Below, piece after piece: positions 5,639 through 13,941 of a stretch of 26,961 nucleotides of DNA. Position numbers and translations under genes: made by a program. Position 1 is the first letter of the stretch; each line of letters begins with the position of its first letter. Below the pieces are notes generated by a model. It was not told where the DNA came from, searched no databases, and saw nothing but the letters and a program-made list of their open reading frames with translations. The DNA comes from JAUWQU01 sp964605095 (GTDB lineage Bacteria > Planctomycetota > Phycisphaerae > SM23-33), in the NCBI GenBank assembly GCA_964605095.1, contig CAZSBS010000026.1, positions 1-26,961 of the forward strand. Direction: 5' to 3'.

Positions 5639-6754
5639 ATGTCTTACAATCGCAGTGTTGTATTGGGTGTGTTGCTTTGCGCTTTTGTGCTTATTGGGGT
5701 ATCAGTTTCGACAGTTTTCGCCGACAATCTTGTTTTCTCGCAGGTGAACTTCAACCTCGACGACAACATCTACACCGACACCGAATGGGGGCAGTTGGAC
5801 TTTACGTTCAGCGGATCGTCGACTATCAAGTACCTCAACCTCAAGTGTAACGGCAGTTGGCAGGTTCAGAACGTTGCTGTCGTCAGCTACATGGACGTGG
5901 GCGCGGACCAAACCATATCTTACTACTTCGACCTCGGCAGCGTGCGGGGCACCGACGTGACGTCCGTGGTTTACGACTATGCGTTTACCGACGAGGTTCT
6001 TGCGGCCATGCCCGGCGGATCGAACACCGGCACGGTCGGCAACAGTGCTTTCGAGGTCTGGAGCGGAATTGACGGTGGAGGCACGGTTACAATGCTCGCT
6101 GCCGCCGGGCCGATAGTTGGCTCCGAGGCGGTCGCGGGGACTGTTCCATACGCCCACAAGGACTTTCCAAACCAGCAGTGCGGCAAGAACGAGTGTGTGC
6201 CCGCGGCGGTTTCCAACAGCCTTCAGTGGCTCAACAGAACCAAGAACCTGGGCATGGACGACAGCCAACTGACCATCGCAAAGGCCAAGACGTACACGGA
6301 CTGGAAGGCCAGCGGCTGTCCCATCGCGACCTGGTACACGACGAAAGATACGGAGTTGAAGAAGCTCAACCTGCCAATCTCCACGCGAAAAGAAACGGAC
6401 ATGGAGAAGGTGGTGAAGGAACTCAAGGAGGGCAAGCAGGATGTCGAGATAATCGAGACGTGGACGGACGGCGAGGGCAAGAAGAGGGGCCACTGCACGG
6501 CCCTGGTCAGCATCGTCAAGGGCAAGGACGGCAAGTACACCCTGACCGTCGTTGATGACACCAAGCAGGGCGACGACACCGCGGGTTGCGACAAGCCAAG
6601 GACCTACATATACGACCCCGCCACAGGCAAGATCTTCGAGCCCGGCTGGGGCTTTACGACCTTCGAGTATGCCGTTGTTGAATGTCCGGAACCCGCTTCG
6701 CTATCGATGCTGGCGCTGGGCGCCCTGGCGCTTGTGAGAAGGCGGCGGAAGTAG
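5639..6754 (+). CDS. Two-domain secreted protein: beta region, C39-like peptidase fold, PEP-CTERM tail
   Basis: 371 aa. A signal peptide (1 to about 28, ending VFA-DN) is followed by a beta-rich N-terminal region (about 30-165) and then a C39-like papain fold. That fold carries Cys186 in GKNECVPAAVSNSLQWL, His285 in KRGHCTALVSI and Asp306/307 in LTVVDDTKQG, in the order of a Cys-His-Asp triad. The C-terminus is CPEPASLS, a hydrophobic stretch and VRRRRK, a PEP-CTERM signal. AAAGGAG lies 7 nt before the ATG. It is thus the second C39-type PEP-CTERM protein in the window, but it shares no obvious overall similarity with the one at 303-1295 beyond motif order. It could be a secreted protease or a peptide-binding fold; activity is inferred. 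Confidence 0.85.
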   Translation: MSYNRSVVLGVLLCAFVLIGVSVSTVFADNLVFSQVNFNLDDNIYTDTEWGQLDFTFSGSSTIKYLNLKCNGSWQVQNVAVVSYMDVGADQTISYYFDLGSVRGTDVTSVVYDYAFTDEVLAAMPGGSNTGTVGNSAFEVWSGIDGGGTVTMLAAAGPIVGSEAVAGTVPYAHKDFPNQQCGKNECVPAAVSNSLQWLNRTKNLGMDDSQLTIAKAKTYTDWKASGCPIATWYTTKDTELKKLNLPISTRKETDMEKVVKELKEGKQDVEIIETWTDGEGKKRGHCTALVSIVKGKDGKYTLTVVDDTKQGDDTAGCDKPRTYIYDPATGKIFEPGWGFTTFEYAVVECPEPASLSMLALGALALVRRRRK

Positions 6755-6759
6755 GCCGG

Positions 6760-7002
6760 AGATCGCATATTGCCGAGAGGCCCGATGGGCCGACAGCACA
6801 TAGCCTGGGGTGACCAACGGGAACCCACGGAACCCAGGCGCTAATCAAATGAACCCCGGCAGGGGTGATGGCGGCTTTCGTGACTAGGATGTGCCGCGGT
6901 TTTCCATCGCCCGCTTCGGGGCTCCGGTTTCTTTGGATCAGTTCCTGAGGTTCGCCAGTACGCCCACCTCCGGCTGTGCGCCCATGGCCCCCTTTGGGGG
7001 CC
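6760..7002. repeat. Intergenic repeat-like element with nested inverted repeats
   Basis: The 270-nt convergent spacer holds no gene. It contains an inverted repeat (GCCTGGGGT ... ACCCAGGC, 6803-6839), a short palindrome ACCCC-GGCA-GGGGT (6853-6866) and a stem GGCCCCC-TTT-GGGGGCC (6986-7002). From memory, similar GAACCCCGGCAGGGGTG palindromes occur as interspersed non-coding repeats in planctomycete genomes; the family should be confirmed by search. The last stem could act as a weak terminator for either flanking gene, but no T-tract follows. Confidence 0.5.
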
Positions 7003-7024
7003 GAAGGCAGTCGGGGCCTGGGGG

Positions 7025-8617
7025 CTACTTGTCCTTCAGCATCACCTTTTCCGGCAGGGTTTCGTACGCGTAGAACTTCTGTTCGATGCGGTCGCCGTAG
7101 ACCTCGACTATTCGGACGCCGTGCGGATTGTTCTTCGGCGATGCGCCCAGGGCGGCGACGGTGGTGGTGATCATCTCCATATTACCGTCCTTGACGTATT
7201 CGTTCTTGTGGCGATGGCCGAAGAATACGGCCTCGATGCCGCCGTCGTGGAACAGCGCCAGCAGTTCCTTGCGGCGCGTCGTGGGGATGTTCTCGTAGGC
7301 ATCCTTCTCGTCGGGGGACTTGACGTAGAGCGGGTGGTGCATGAAGAGCATCTTGTGGGCGTAGGGTTTGCCCTTTGCGTCGGCGAGCGTGGCCTTGAGC
7401 CATGCGAACTCCTGTGCGGCCAGGTCCGGCGAGGCGGAGCCGTCGCGGAGCAGGTTGGACTCAAGCGTGATGAACAGGCTGCCCTTGTGCTCGAAACTCT
7501 GCCACGGTTTGCCGAAGTTCTTTGTGAACAACTCGACGGTTGCGGCGCTTGGGTTCTGGCCGACGTCGTGGTTGCCGGCGACGTTGTAGAGAGTGATGCC
7601 TTTGTCCAGGATGGCGGTGATCTTGTTGTACGCCTCGGCGAGTTTGGTGTCTCGCTCCAACATCGGCGACTTGACGCGGTCCTCGCTCTTGTTGCCGCCG
7701 AATGTCAGGTCGCCGCAGACGACGACGAAGTCCGGCCGGAGGCGATTGATGTGCTTGATCCCGTTAGTCCAGTTCTGTTCATCGATCTCCTTGCCGGACA
7801 GTTGCGGGTCGGCGGCGACAATGAAGAACCACGGTTTGGAGGTGCCGGCTGGGGCCTGGGTGGTTACGGGTGCGGCGTCGGCGGCGGGCGACTTGGCGCC
7901 ATTGGCGATCAGCGCCATTGCCTTGTCGGCGAATCGCTTGCCGAGCTCGACGTAGCCCTCCCTGGTGTAATGCAGGCCGTTGCCTGGGCCGTTGAGGTCG
8001 TCGGTGTCGACCCACTCGGTTCGCGGGTCATCCTCGGCGAGCTTCACTTGTATCTCGCGAACCCGCGTCCAGTGGGGCAGCGGCTTTTTGGCGTTGTAGT
8101 TGTCGCTGAGCCGGCCTATCACGGCGTTGACGTCGGTCCGGCCGAGGTCGGCCTGGAGCTGGGCGATCATGCCCTTGAAGCTCTCGGCGTAGACTTCGCT
8201 GAGCGATTCCTTGGCGTCGCGTTCGCCCTGCATCCAGACGAACGTGACGGTGTCCGGGCGGCGTTCCGCGATGGCGGGCTTGACCTTGCCCATCAGCCGG
8301 TCGTAGAGGTCGCCGTAGGGCTTTGTCGCGGCGGCGACCTGCACGCCCTTGGGGGGCTGCCACTTCTTGTACCACCGCCGTATCGGCTGGCCGCCAACGG
8401 CGTCCTTGACGACGATGACTTTGTCCGGCGACAGGGCCTTGGTGACCGTGGGCGTGAAGGAAAGGTCCGGGTTCAGGCCGACCATGTTGGACTGGCCGGA
8501 GAGGATGAACAGGTGGACTTTCTGCTCGGCCGTCGCGGCCGTGGCGGGGATCAGGCATGCTAATGCAACCGCGACGAGAAGGGTGATTGCGGCGGGGCGT
8601 GAGTGACGCCATGTCAT
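7025..8617 (-). CDS. Fusion of SASA-type SGNH esterase and calcineurin-like phosphoesterase, exported
   Basis: 530 aa. After a signal peptide (1 to about 30, ending ATA-EQ) comes a sialate O-acetylesterase/acetyl-xylan-esterase-like SGNH domain (about 33-238). It has Ser43 in ILSGQSNMVG, the WMQGERD block (129-134), and Asp206/207 with His216 in DDLNGPGNGLHYT. A linker rich in Ala, Pro and Thr (about 240-260) leads to a metallophosphoesterase domain (262-530). That domain has AADPQL (Asp270), CGDLT (Asp303), AGNHD (347-351), MHHP (His427/428) and GHRH (467-470); the first motif is DxQ rather than DxH, as in CSTP1-like enzymes. The ATG at 8617 is chosen because GGAGA lies 5 nt upstream; an ATG four codons earlier lacks this. 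It probably deacetylates a carbohydrate and hydrolyses a phosphoester in the periplasm; substrates are unknown. Confidence 0.88.
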   Translation of the reverse strand: MTWRHSRPAAITLLVAVALACLIPATAATAEQKVHLFILSGQSNMVGLNPDLSFTPTVTKALSPDKVIVVKDAVGGQPIRRWYKKWQPPKGVQVAAATKPYGDLYDRLMGKVKPAIAERRPDTVTFVWMQGERDAKESLSEVYAESFKGMIAQLQADLGRTDVNAVIGRLSDNYNAKKPLPHWTRVREIQVKLAEDDPRTEWVDTDDLNGPGNGLHYTREGYVELGKRFADKAMALIANGAKSPAADAAPVTTQAPAGTSKPWFFIVAADPQLSGKEIDEQNWTNGIKHINRLRPDFVVVCGDLTFGGNKSEDRVKSPMLERDTKLAEAYNKITAILDKGITLYNVAGNHDVGQNPSAATVELFTKNFGKPWQSFEHKGSLFITLESNLLRDGSASPDLAAQEFAWLKATLADAKGKPYAHKMLFMHHPLYVKSPDEKDAYENIPTTRRKELLALFHDGGIEAVFFGHRHKNEYVKDGNMEMITTTVAALGASPKNNPHGVRIVEVYGDRIEQKFYAYETLPEKVMLKDK

Positions 8618-8650
8618 GGTTGTCTCCATGGGATGAGTCTTGCCGGTGGT

Positions 8651-8713
8651 TAATGCCGAAGGCCAAATGATAAATGCCGAATGAACAATGTTCAATAGCC
8701 AATGCCGGATGGC
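8651..8713 (+). repeat. Degenerate heptanucleotide array (AATGNNN type)
   Basis: Nine consecutive 7-nt units: TAATGCC, GAAGGCC, AAATGAT, AAATGCC, GAATGAA, CAATGTT, CAATAGC, CAATGCC, GGATGGC. It lies in the spacer between the HzsA-related gene and the esterase fusion gene. The remainder of the spacer (8714-8898) shows no gene; a CCATATATAAAGGG stretch near 8729-8742 (minus strand) is -10-like but lacks a good -35. Confidence 0.75.
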
Positions 8714-8898
8714 GGACTCTCTCCCTTTATATATGGACATTTCAAGGGGCGTTTTGGGCAAGGAAAACCGCCGGAGGCGAAGGTTTTTCGCGGGGCGAAT
8801 CTCGATGACGTGTGCCTTTCCCTGGGTTCCGCGGGCACCGATGATGGGAATCCGCATTCCGCAATTGCAAATCCGCAATGAGGTTGCGGGCGATTACT

Positions 8899-11430
8899 TC
8901 AGGGGGCGACGACGTCCTTGTCGTAGAGCCTTGTGCCGGCCCTGATCTTATCCCGGAATTGCCGTTCGATTCGATCTCGCAGGTCGAACAGCCGCAGTCG
9001 CTCCATGTCCTTGTCGCAGGGGACGAAGTTTTCCATGTCGCAGCGGGGGCGGGCCTTGAGCATTTTGCCCCCGGCGGTGATGATGGCCAGGGCTTCCTTG
9101 TATTGCGGGCTGTTCTTGTCGGCGATCTGATCGAGGCATGGGCTCAGCTCCGGCCGCTCGAAAGACACCTGTGCTCGCTCGTTCCTGCCGTTGTCTTTCA
9201 GCCGGCCGAAGAAGTCAAGCCTTGTAAGCTCGCCCAATCTTCGGAGTTGTCCGGCGTCAAGCGGCGAGCGTCCGCTGGGGCTGTCGGGGTAGGCGCACTC
9301 GTAGAAGGGGTAATATGGCGCGTTCATGTCCAGCCATGTGTTGATGCGCTGCATGTCCTCGCTGGAGAGCTTGAGGTCTTTGTGCTGCTTTGGGCGGCTG
9401 CGGAGGACCTGCGATAGCCGGCTCGGGTGGGAGCCCCATGAGTACGCCTGCTGGATCTCGGCCGGTCCGCCACCGACGCAGGTGATGAGCTTGCGGCCCC
9501 ATATCCACAAGTCGATATATGACGCGTTGAAGTATGGATTGCGGTCGCCGGCGAGGATGAGCTTCTTGCCGGCGTCCTTGCCGAAGTCGTGACACTTGAC
9601 GCAGTTCCTGTCAAATACGGGCTGGACTTCCCTGGTATAGCTGAAGTGCCGCGGCGGGCCGAACCATCCGCCGAGTTTCGACGGGGCGCGCCTCGCGGCG
9701 ATCGCGGCCTGGCCGGAGTAGGACGGGGGGGTAAGCCTGTCCTCGTGACAGCCGACGCAGTTCTGCGTTTCGCCGGGCTGGACGACTGTGCCGGACCGCA
9801 TGGACTGCACCATCATCTTGTTGGCGTCCAGGGCCTGGAAGAAGATGAATCTGTCTGAAGGGACCTCGATGTGCGCCGAGCCATCGGCCTCGACCGGGGC
9901 ATCGCCGAGAATCTGCTTGGCGGTGAAATCGTGCCAGTTCATTCCCGGCGCCTGGTAGCCCTGCCCGTTCCAGCTCCCGCCGGACCAGTTCTTCTTGGCT
10001 GGCGATTCGACGACCCGGATGTACTCGATCGAGCCGCGCTCGACGCCCTTCAGGTGAGTGCCCTGGTAGACGTCCTGGATCACGATGTATCCGGGGGCGT
10101 TATCGAAGGTCCGGCGGTTGGCGATCACCGGCGGATGTGGGCGGGGTGCTAGCGGCATAGGGTCGTAACAGCCCGGGGCCTCGTAGTGCAGCAGCACTTC
10201 GTTGCCGAATGTGTCAACGAGGTAAATGCCCATCTGGTCGCCCTTGCCTATCATTCGCGAGCAGAGGAAGTGCTTCTTGCTCAGCGGCCAGGGGTCTTCG
10301 TACTTGGGATTGAATCGCCCAAAGGCGTCGCAGTCGAAGCCGCCGCCCGTTCGGATGATATTCACCGCCTGTGGCGGCCAGGTGCGAAGGACGCCCTCGC
10401 GGCCCTCCATGCCTCTGCTCTTGTCGACGATCGCCAGCGCGCCCCAAAGGCGGTCGTGGTGCTGGCCGAGAATCGCCACCACGTTCTGCGTGCCGGGGAT
10501 AACGTGCTGATCGAAGACGGCGGCGGGGACGGCGGTGTTGTTCTTCCAGTAAAGCGCCTGGCCGGTGCCGTCGGGATTGACCACCCATATTCCATGCGCG
10601 TCGCCGAAGTTGCGGTCCACGTATTCCCAGCGCGCGTAGAGAATCCGCCCGTCGGGCATTACCTCGGGTTGGTTGTCGAACAGCGTGTTCCGCGTGATGC
10701 GAAATACGTTTGCCCCGTCGGCGTCCATCCGGTACAGGTTTGCCGCGATGTCGCGGGAGCACATGTTGTACTTTGGCTCACGGGTGGAGGAAAAGACGAT
10801 CGTGCCGTCCGGCAGGTAGATCGGATCGACGTCGGCCGCGCCGCTGAGGGATGTCAACTGCGTCAGGGCGGAACCGTCGGCGTTGACCTGGTAGATGTGG
10901 TAGTCCGTGTCCCGGGTCTTTCGCAGTGAGAAGACGATCTTGCCGCCGTCATACTGAACGTCGGGGTCGCGCGCGACGCCTTCGGGCACTTCCAGGAGCG
11001 TGGTGATCTTGCCGGTCCGCAGATCGAGAGTCTTCATCGACCCGCCGGGGCTAAAGAGGCTGGAGTGGGGCTGCTTCCTGTCCCAGTTCAACTCGTTGGT
11101 GAGGAAGAGCGTGTCTATGGCGTGGTAGTGTGAGCGGTACTGGGCGCGGGTCACGAAAAGAATAGGCTGGCCGCTGACGAGCGGGTTGGCGGCCAGCGCC
11201 TCTTTCTGAAGCGCCTCAAAGGCCGGCGCGTCGTTGGCGGGCAGGCTGTCCAGGCGGCCGAGGAACTCCTTGCCTTTGGGATACCGGTCGCCGAAGCTCC
11301 TGATGAGGTCGTCGATGGCGGCGCGGAGGCTTTCGGGGGTGTTTGGCTTGACGGCGTCAGCCACGCGGGCCGTTGTGGCACCGAACATTATGCCAAGCAT
11401 TAAGCAGGCTGTGATGGTTCTCATAATCAT
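8899..11430 (-). CDS. HzsA-related diheme c-type protein with TolB-like propeller
   Basis: 843 aa, predicted periplasmic, with a signal peptide at 1 to about 26. A long beta-propeller region (about 130-420) shows PD40/TolB-like blades such as DGGKIVFSLRKTRDTDYHIYQVNADGS (161-187), PDGTIVFSS (207-215) and PDGRILYARWEY (259-270). Two heme-c attachment motifs follow: NCVGCHED (Cys558, Cys561, His562) and NCVKCHDF (Cys610, Cys613, His614). The architecture matches the 'HzsA-related' proteins of non-anammox planctomycetes, which are homologous to the hydrazine synthase alpha subunit. No HzsB/HzsC partner is nearby, so hydrazine synthesis is not implied; an electron-transfer or unknown redox role is more likely. 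No clear ribosome-binding site supports the first ATG, and an ATG two codons later is equally possible. Confidence 0.85.
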   Translation of the reverse strand: MIMRTITACLMLGIMFGATTARVADAVKPNTPESLRAAIDDLIRSFGDRYPKGKEFLGRLDSLPANDAPAFEALQKEALAANPLVSGQPILFVTRAQYRSHYHAIDTLFLTNELNWDRKQPHSSLFSPGGSMKTLDLRTGKITTLLEVPEGVARDPDVQYDGGKIVFSLRKTRDTDYHIYQVNADGSALTQLTSLSGAADVDPIYLPDGTIVFSSTREPKYNMCSRDIAANLYRMDADGANVFRITRNTLFDNQPEVMPDGRILYARWEYVDRNFGDAHGIWVVNPDGTGQALYWKNNTAVPAAVFDQHVIPGTQNVVAILGQHHDRLWGALAIVDKSRGMEGREGVLRTWPPQAVNIIRTGGGFDCDAFGRFNPKYEDPWPLSKKHFLCSRMIGKGDQMGIYLVDTFGNEVLLHYEAPGCYDPMPLAPRPHPPVIANRRTFDNAPGYIVIQDVYQGTHLKGVERGSIEYIRVVESPAKKNWSGGSWNGQGYQAPGMNWHDFTAKQILGDAPVEADGSAHIEVPSDRFIFFQALDANKMMVQSMRSGTVVQPGETQNCVGCHEDRLTPPSYSGQAAIAARRAPSKLGGWFGPPRHFSYTREVQPVFDRNCVKCHDFGKDAGKKLILAGDRNPYFNASYIDLWIWGRKLITCVGGGPAEIQQAYSWGSHPSRLSQVLRSRPKQHKDLKLSSEDMQRINTWLDMNAPYYPFYECAYPDSPSGRSPLDAGQLRRLGELTRLDFFGRLKDNGRNERAQVSFERPELSPCLDQIADKNSPQYKEALAIITAGGKMLKARPRCDMENFVPCDKDMERLRLFDLRDRIERQFRDKIRAGTRLYDKDVVAP

Positions 11431-11556
11431 TCAATGAAAGTAATCGGCAGTTGGGCCGAAAGGAAGGCACATTTCTCCGGGTATCGGAATGTTAAGCGCC
11501 TGCGGCGCTGTCGGGTTCATCGGAAGATCGGAAAACATATCTTGCGTGGAAAGGCA

Positions 11557-11565
11557 TGGTATAAT
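11557..11565 (+). promoter_or_regulatory. Extended -10 promoter (TGGTATAAT)
   Basis: A perfect TATAAT (11560-11565) is preceded by TG at the extended -10 position. There is no convincing -35 at 16-18 nt, as expected for the extended -10 class. Transcription would start near 11572, only about 17 nt before the ATG at 11589. Confidence 0.6.
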
Positions 11566-11588
11566 GAGAGTAAGTGCGGAGCGTTGGA

Positions 11589-11945
11589 ATGTGCGAAGGT
11601 GTGATCCATAAAACACTGACGGTTTGCATGGCCTTGATGGTCGCGGTGGTGTCTTTGCCCCTGGCGTGGGCTATGGCGTCGGCGTTTGACAATGGCAATG
11701 GGTGCGATGCGGCGCGAGCCATCACCGACTCTTCGGGACCTGTCGCGGTTCTGAGCGGGCTGTCGCGCAATTCAAAGGTGGACTTCCGCGAGCTGCGCCT
11801 GGCCGGGTCTTTGCCCGGGATCTGCGGCCTGCTCGTCGCAGCCAGGTTTGCCACCCGTACCCAGCCGGTGACGGCTACCGGAGCCCGCTATGCCGGCCAG
11901 GCTGACGCGACGCTGGTGGCGCTTCACTGCCTTCTGACCGTGTGA
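11589..11945 (+). CDS. Small predicted secreted protein, unknown function
   Basis: 118 aa. The N-terminus is a plausible signal peptide (basic start, hydrophobic stretch LTVCMALMVAVVSLPLAWA). The mature part of about 85 residues contains LSRNSKVDFRELRLAGSLPG, a Leu/Ala-rich segment and three Cys. I recognise no family. Support for a real gene is the strong extended -10 promoter just upstream and GGAG 7 nt before the ATG. A GTG at 11574 would be an alternative start giving 123 aa, almost leaderless. The gene is divergent from the HzsA-related gene and precedes the TPR gene on the same strand by 179 nt. Confidence 0.5.
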   Translation: MCEGVIHKTLTVCMALMVAVVSLPLAWAMASAFDNGNGCDAARAITDSSGPVAVLSGLSRNSKVDFRELRLAGSLPGICGLLVAARFATRTQPVTATGARYAGQADATLVALHCLLTV

Positions 11946-12124
11946 AATACACGGTCGCGCGTCTTGCCTATTTCGTTGCCGGCGGATCCCCGCGGGTGTT
12001 GCGCGCGCCGGCGGATTCCAAACCTCTTCGTCACAGTTACTCACAAACTTTGTCTTTTCAAAGGCCGTGACCGTTGTCCGGTGCAAGAGCACCGCACTGC
12101 GGCGCGTTGCCAGGAGCAACCGCA

Positions 12125-12649
12125 ATGAAGGTATCAACAAGTGTGATTTCGGACCCCAATACTTTGCTCAATCGCGCCCGTGAGATGCTCGATCAGGGCC
12201 AGGTCGAAGCCGCCCTGGACGTGCTGGATTCTTGCGGGCAGAGTTCCCGGACCATCCAGAATGCCAAGGGAGTGTGCATGATGCGTCTGGGCCGGCACGA
12301 GTTGGCCATGAAGATATTCCGCGACCTGGTCTTCCCTGGCGGCTCGTTCGCGATCCCTGACGAGACGCCGACGATCTTCCGCAGCAACTACGCGACGAGC
12401 CTCCTGCTGGTGGACAACGTGGTCACCGGCCTGCAAATCCTTGGGCAGATTCCGGACAGGCAGCACCCTGCCGTCGTGCATCTCAAGGCTGCGGTGCGCA
12501 AGTGGAAGGCAAGCATGTCCTGGTTGACGCGGATCGGGCTGCTGATCGGAATCACTCCCCAAAAGCCGTTCAACATGGACTCGTCGCCCGGTGCTCTGCT
12601 GATTCCGTCGAGCGGCGAGAGACCCAAGCCAGTTGAGCGGGCGGCGTGA
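12125..12649 (+). CDS. Small TPR-type protein
   Basis: 174 aa. Two TPR-like helical pairs are visible: LLNRAREMLDQGQVEAALDVLDSCG (about 14-38) and NAKGVCMMRLGRHELAMKIFRDLVF (about 45-69). A more divergent segment follows (FRSNYATSLLLVDNVVTGLQILGQI) and a C-terminal hydrophobic patch, WLTRIGLLIGI (about 137-147), perhaps a membrane-associated helix. No signal peptide is present. The ATG at 12125 has AGGAG 8 nt upstream. The pattern of a GVCxMRLGRHExA repeat with a late hydrophobic patch resembles TPR proteins I associate with planctomycetes. It probably mediates protein-protein contacts. The antiporter gene follows on the same strand 176 nt later. Confidence 0.75.
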   Translation: MKVSTSVISDPNTLLNRAREMLDQGQVEAALDVLDSCGQSSRTIQNAKGVCMMRLGRHELAMKIFRDLVFPGGSFAIPDETPTIFRSNYATSLLLVDNVVTGLQILGQIPDRQHPAVVHLKAAVRKWKASMSWLTRIGLLIGITPQKPFNMDSSPGALLIPSSGERPKPVERAA

Positions 12650-12825
12650 GGCGGCAGAAGGGTTGTTTGTAATCGCTTCCGGGCCCGGGCGTGGGCCTGG
12701 GCCCGGAGGCGGTGGTTGGTTGTCGTTTACCTGTTCGTGGAAAGCGAGCGGGCCTTGCGGGCTCACCCCGACAACGGGGATCCCTATCGGGTTCGCTTAT
12801 CGGGCTCCTTTTTGGAGATGCGGCC

Positions 12826-13926
12826 GTGATCGTTAGCCTGTTGATGGTCGTGGCTGGACTGACGCTGCTTGTGGCCGGAGCGGAGTTGCTGGTTCACGGT
12901 GCGTCGGCCCTGGCGCGAGCGGCCGGAATGCCTTCTCTGATTATCGGCCTGACGGTCGTGGCCTTCGGCACAAGCGCGCCGGAGCTTGCCGTCAGCCTCG
13001 GGGCGAGCCTTGCCGGGCAGCCTGACATCGCGATGGGCAATGTGGTGGGAAGCAACATGTTCAACGTGCTGTTTATCCTGGGCATTTCCGCCGCGATTGC
13101 GCCACTGGCGGTGTCGTCGCAACTGGTCCGCCTGGACGTGCCGATCATGATCGGCACGTCGGGTCTGGCGTGGCTGATGGCTTCTGATGGGGCCGTCGGC
13201 CGGCTTGAAGGTGTGGTGCTCCTGGCGGGCATCGTGGGCTACACGGCGCTTCTGATCCGGCTGGGCAAGAGCCAGGGCAATGCTTTGGCCCTTGCCGGGC
13301 CGGAGCCGCCTGTTCGCCGGGCGGCGTCCGGGCGGCGGCTGGTCGTGCCGGTGGTGCTGGTGCTGGTGGGGCTTGTGCTGCTGGTGCTGGGCGCTCGCTG
13401 GCTCGTACAGGGCGCTGTCGAACTGGCTCGCGTGCTTGGCGTGAGCGAGCTTCTGATCGGCCTGACGATCATTGCCGCGGGCACCTCGCTGCCGGAATTG
13501 GCGACTTCGGTCATTGCCAGCATTCGCGGCGAACGAGACATCGCCGTCGGCAACATCGTGGGCAGCAACATATTCAACATCCTGGCGGTCTTGGGCGCCG
13601 CCTCGGCCGCGGCGCCGGACGGGGTTGCGGTCTCGCCGGCGGTGCTGCGATTTGACCTGCCGGTCATGTTGGCCGGGGCCGTGGTGTGCCTGCCCGTGTT
13701 CTTTACCGGCGGGCGGATTTCCCGTTGGGAAGGCGTGTTGCTGCTGGGGTACTACGCCGCGTATATCGCATACCTGGTGCTGGGGGCTTCATCTCACGAA
13801 TCGCTTAGTGGGTTCAGCGCAGCCATGGTGTTCTTCGTGCTGCCTGGGACGGTGCTTGGGATAGCGGTTTCCGTGTTCTGGGCAGTGCGGGCCAGGCGGA
13901 AGGGCCGTGACCTTACAACACGGTAG
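12826..13926 (+). CDS. Calcium/sodium antiporter (CaCA family, YrbG-like)
   Basis: 366 aa inner-membrane cation exchanger with two homologous halves. Half one has GTSAPEL (residues 48-54) and GNVVGSNMFN (71-80); half two has GTSLPEL (219-225) and GNIVGSNIFN (242-251). These are the alpha-repeat motifs that bind Na+ and Ca2+. About ten to eleven hydrophobic segments are present, with a short cytoplasmic linker near 145-172. The GTG at 12826 is chosen because GGAG lies 8 nt upstream and the first membrane helix starts at once; the longer in-frame N-terminus from 12691 is basic and low-complexity and looks non-coding. The gene converges on the minus-strand fusion gene with only 15 nt between stops. 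Confidence 0.92.
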   Translation: MIVSLLMVVAGLTLLVAGAELLVHGASALARAAGMPSLIIGLTVVAFGTSAPELAVSLGASLAGQPDIAMGNVVGSNMFNVLFILGISAAIAPLAVSSQLVRLDVPIMIGTSGLAWLMASDGAVGRLEGVVLLAGIVGYTALLIRLGKSQGNALALAGPEPPVRRAASGRRLVVPVVLVLVGLVLLVLGARWLVQGAVELARVLGVSELLIGLTIIAAGTSLPELATSVIASIRGERDIAVGNIVGSNIFNILAVLGAASAAAPDGVAVSPAVLRFDLPVMLAGAVVCLPVFFTGGRISRWEGVLLLGYYAAYIAYLVLGASSHESLSGFSAAMVFFVLPGTVLGIAVSVFWAVRARRKGRDLTTR

Positions 13927-13941
13927 GAGAGGAAGGTGCGG

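Noticed and set aside
7121..8563. 480-codon open frame on the plus strand
   Set aside because: It is antisense to the SASA/phosphoesterase fusion and is a consequence of GC-biased codon use.
8899..11430. Anammox hydrazine synthase
   Set aside because: Only the alpha-like protein is present; no beta/gamma subunit, hydrazine dehydrogenase or other anammox gene is in the window.
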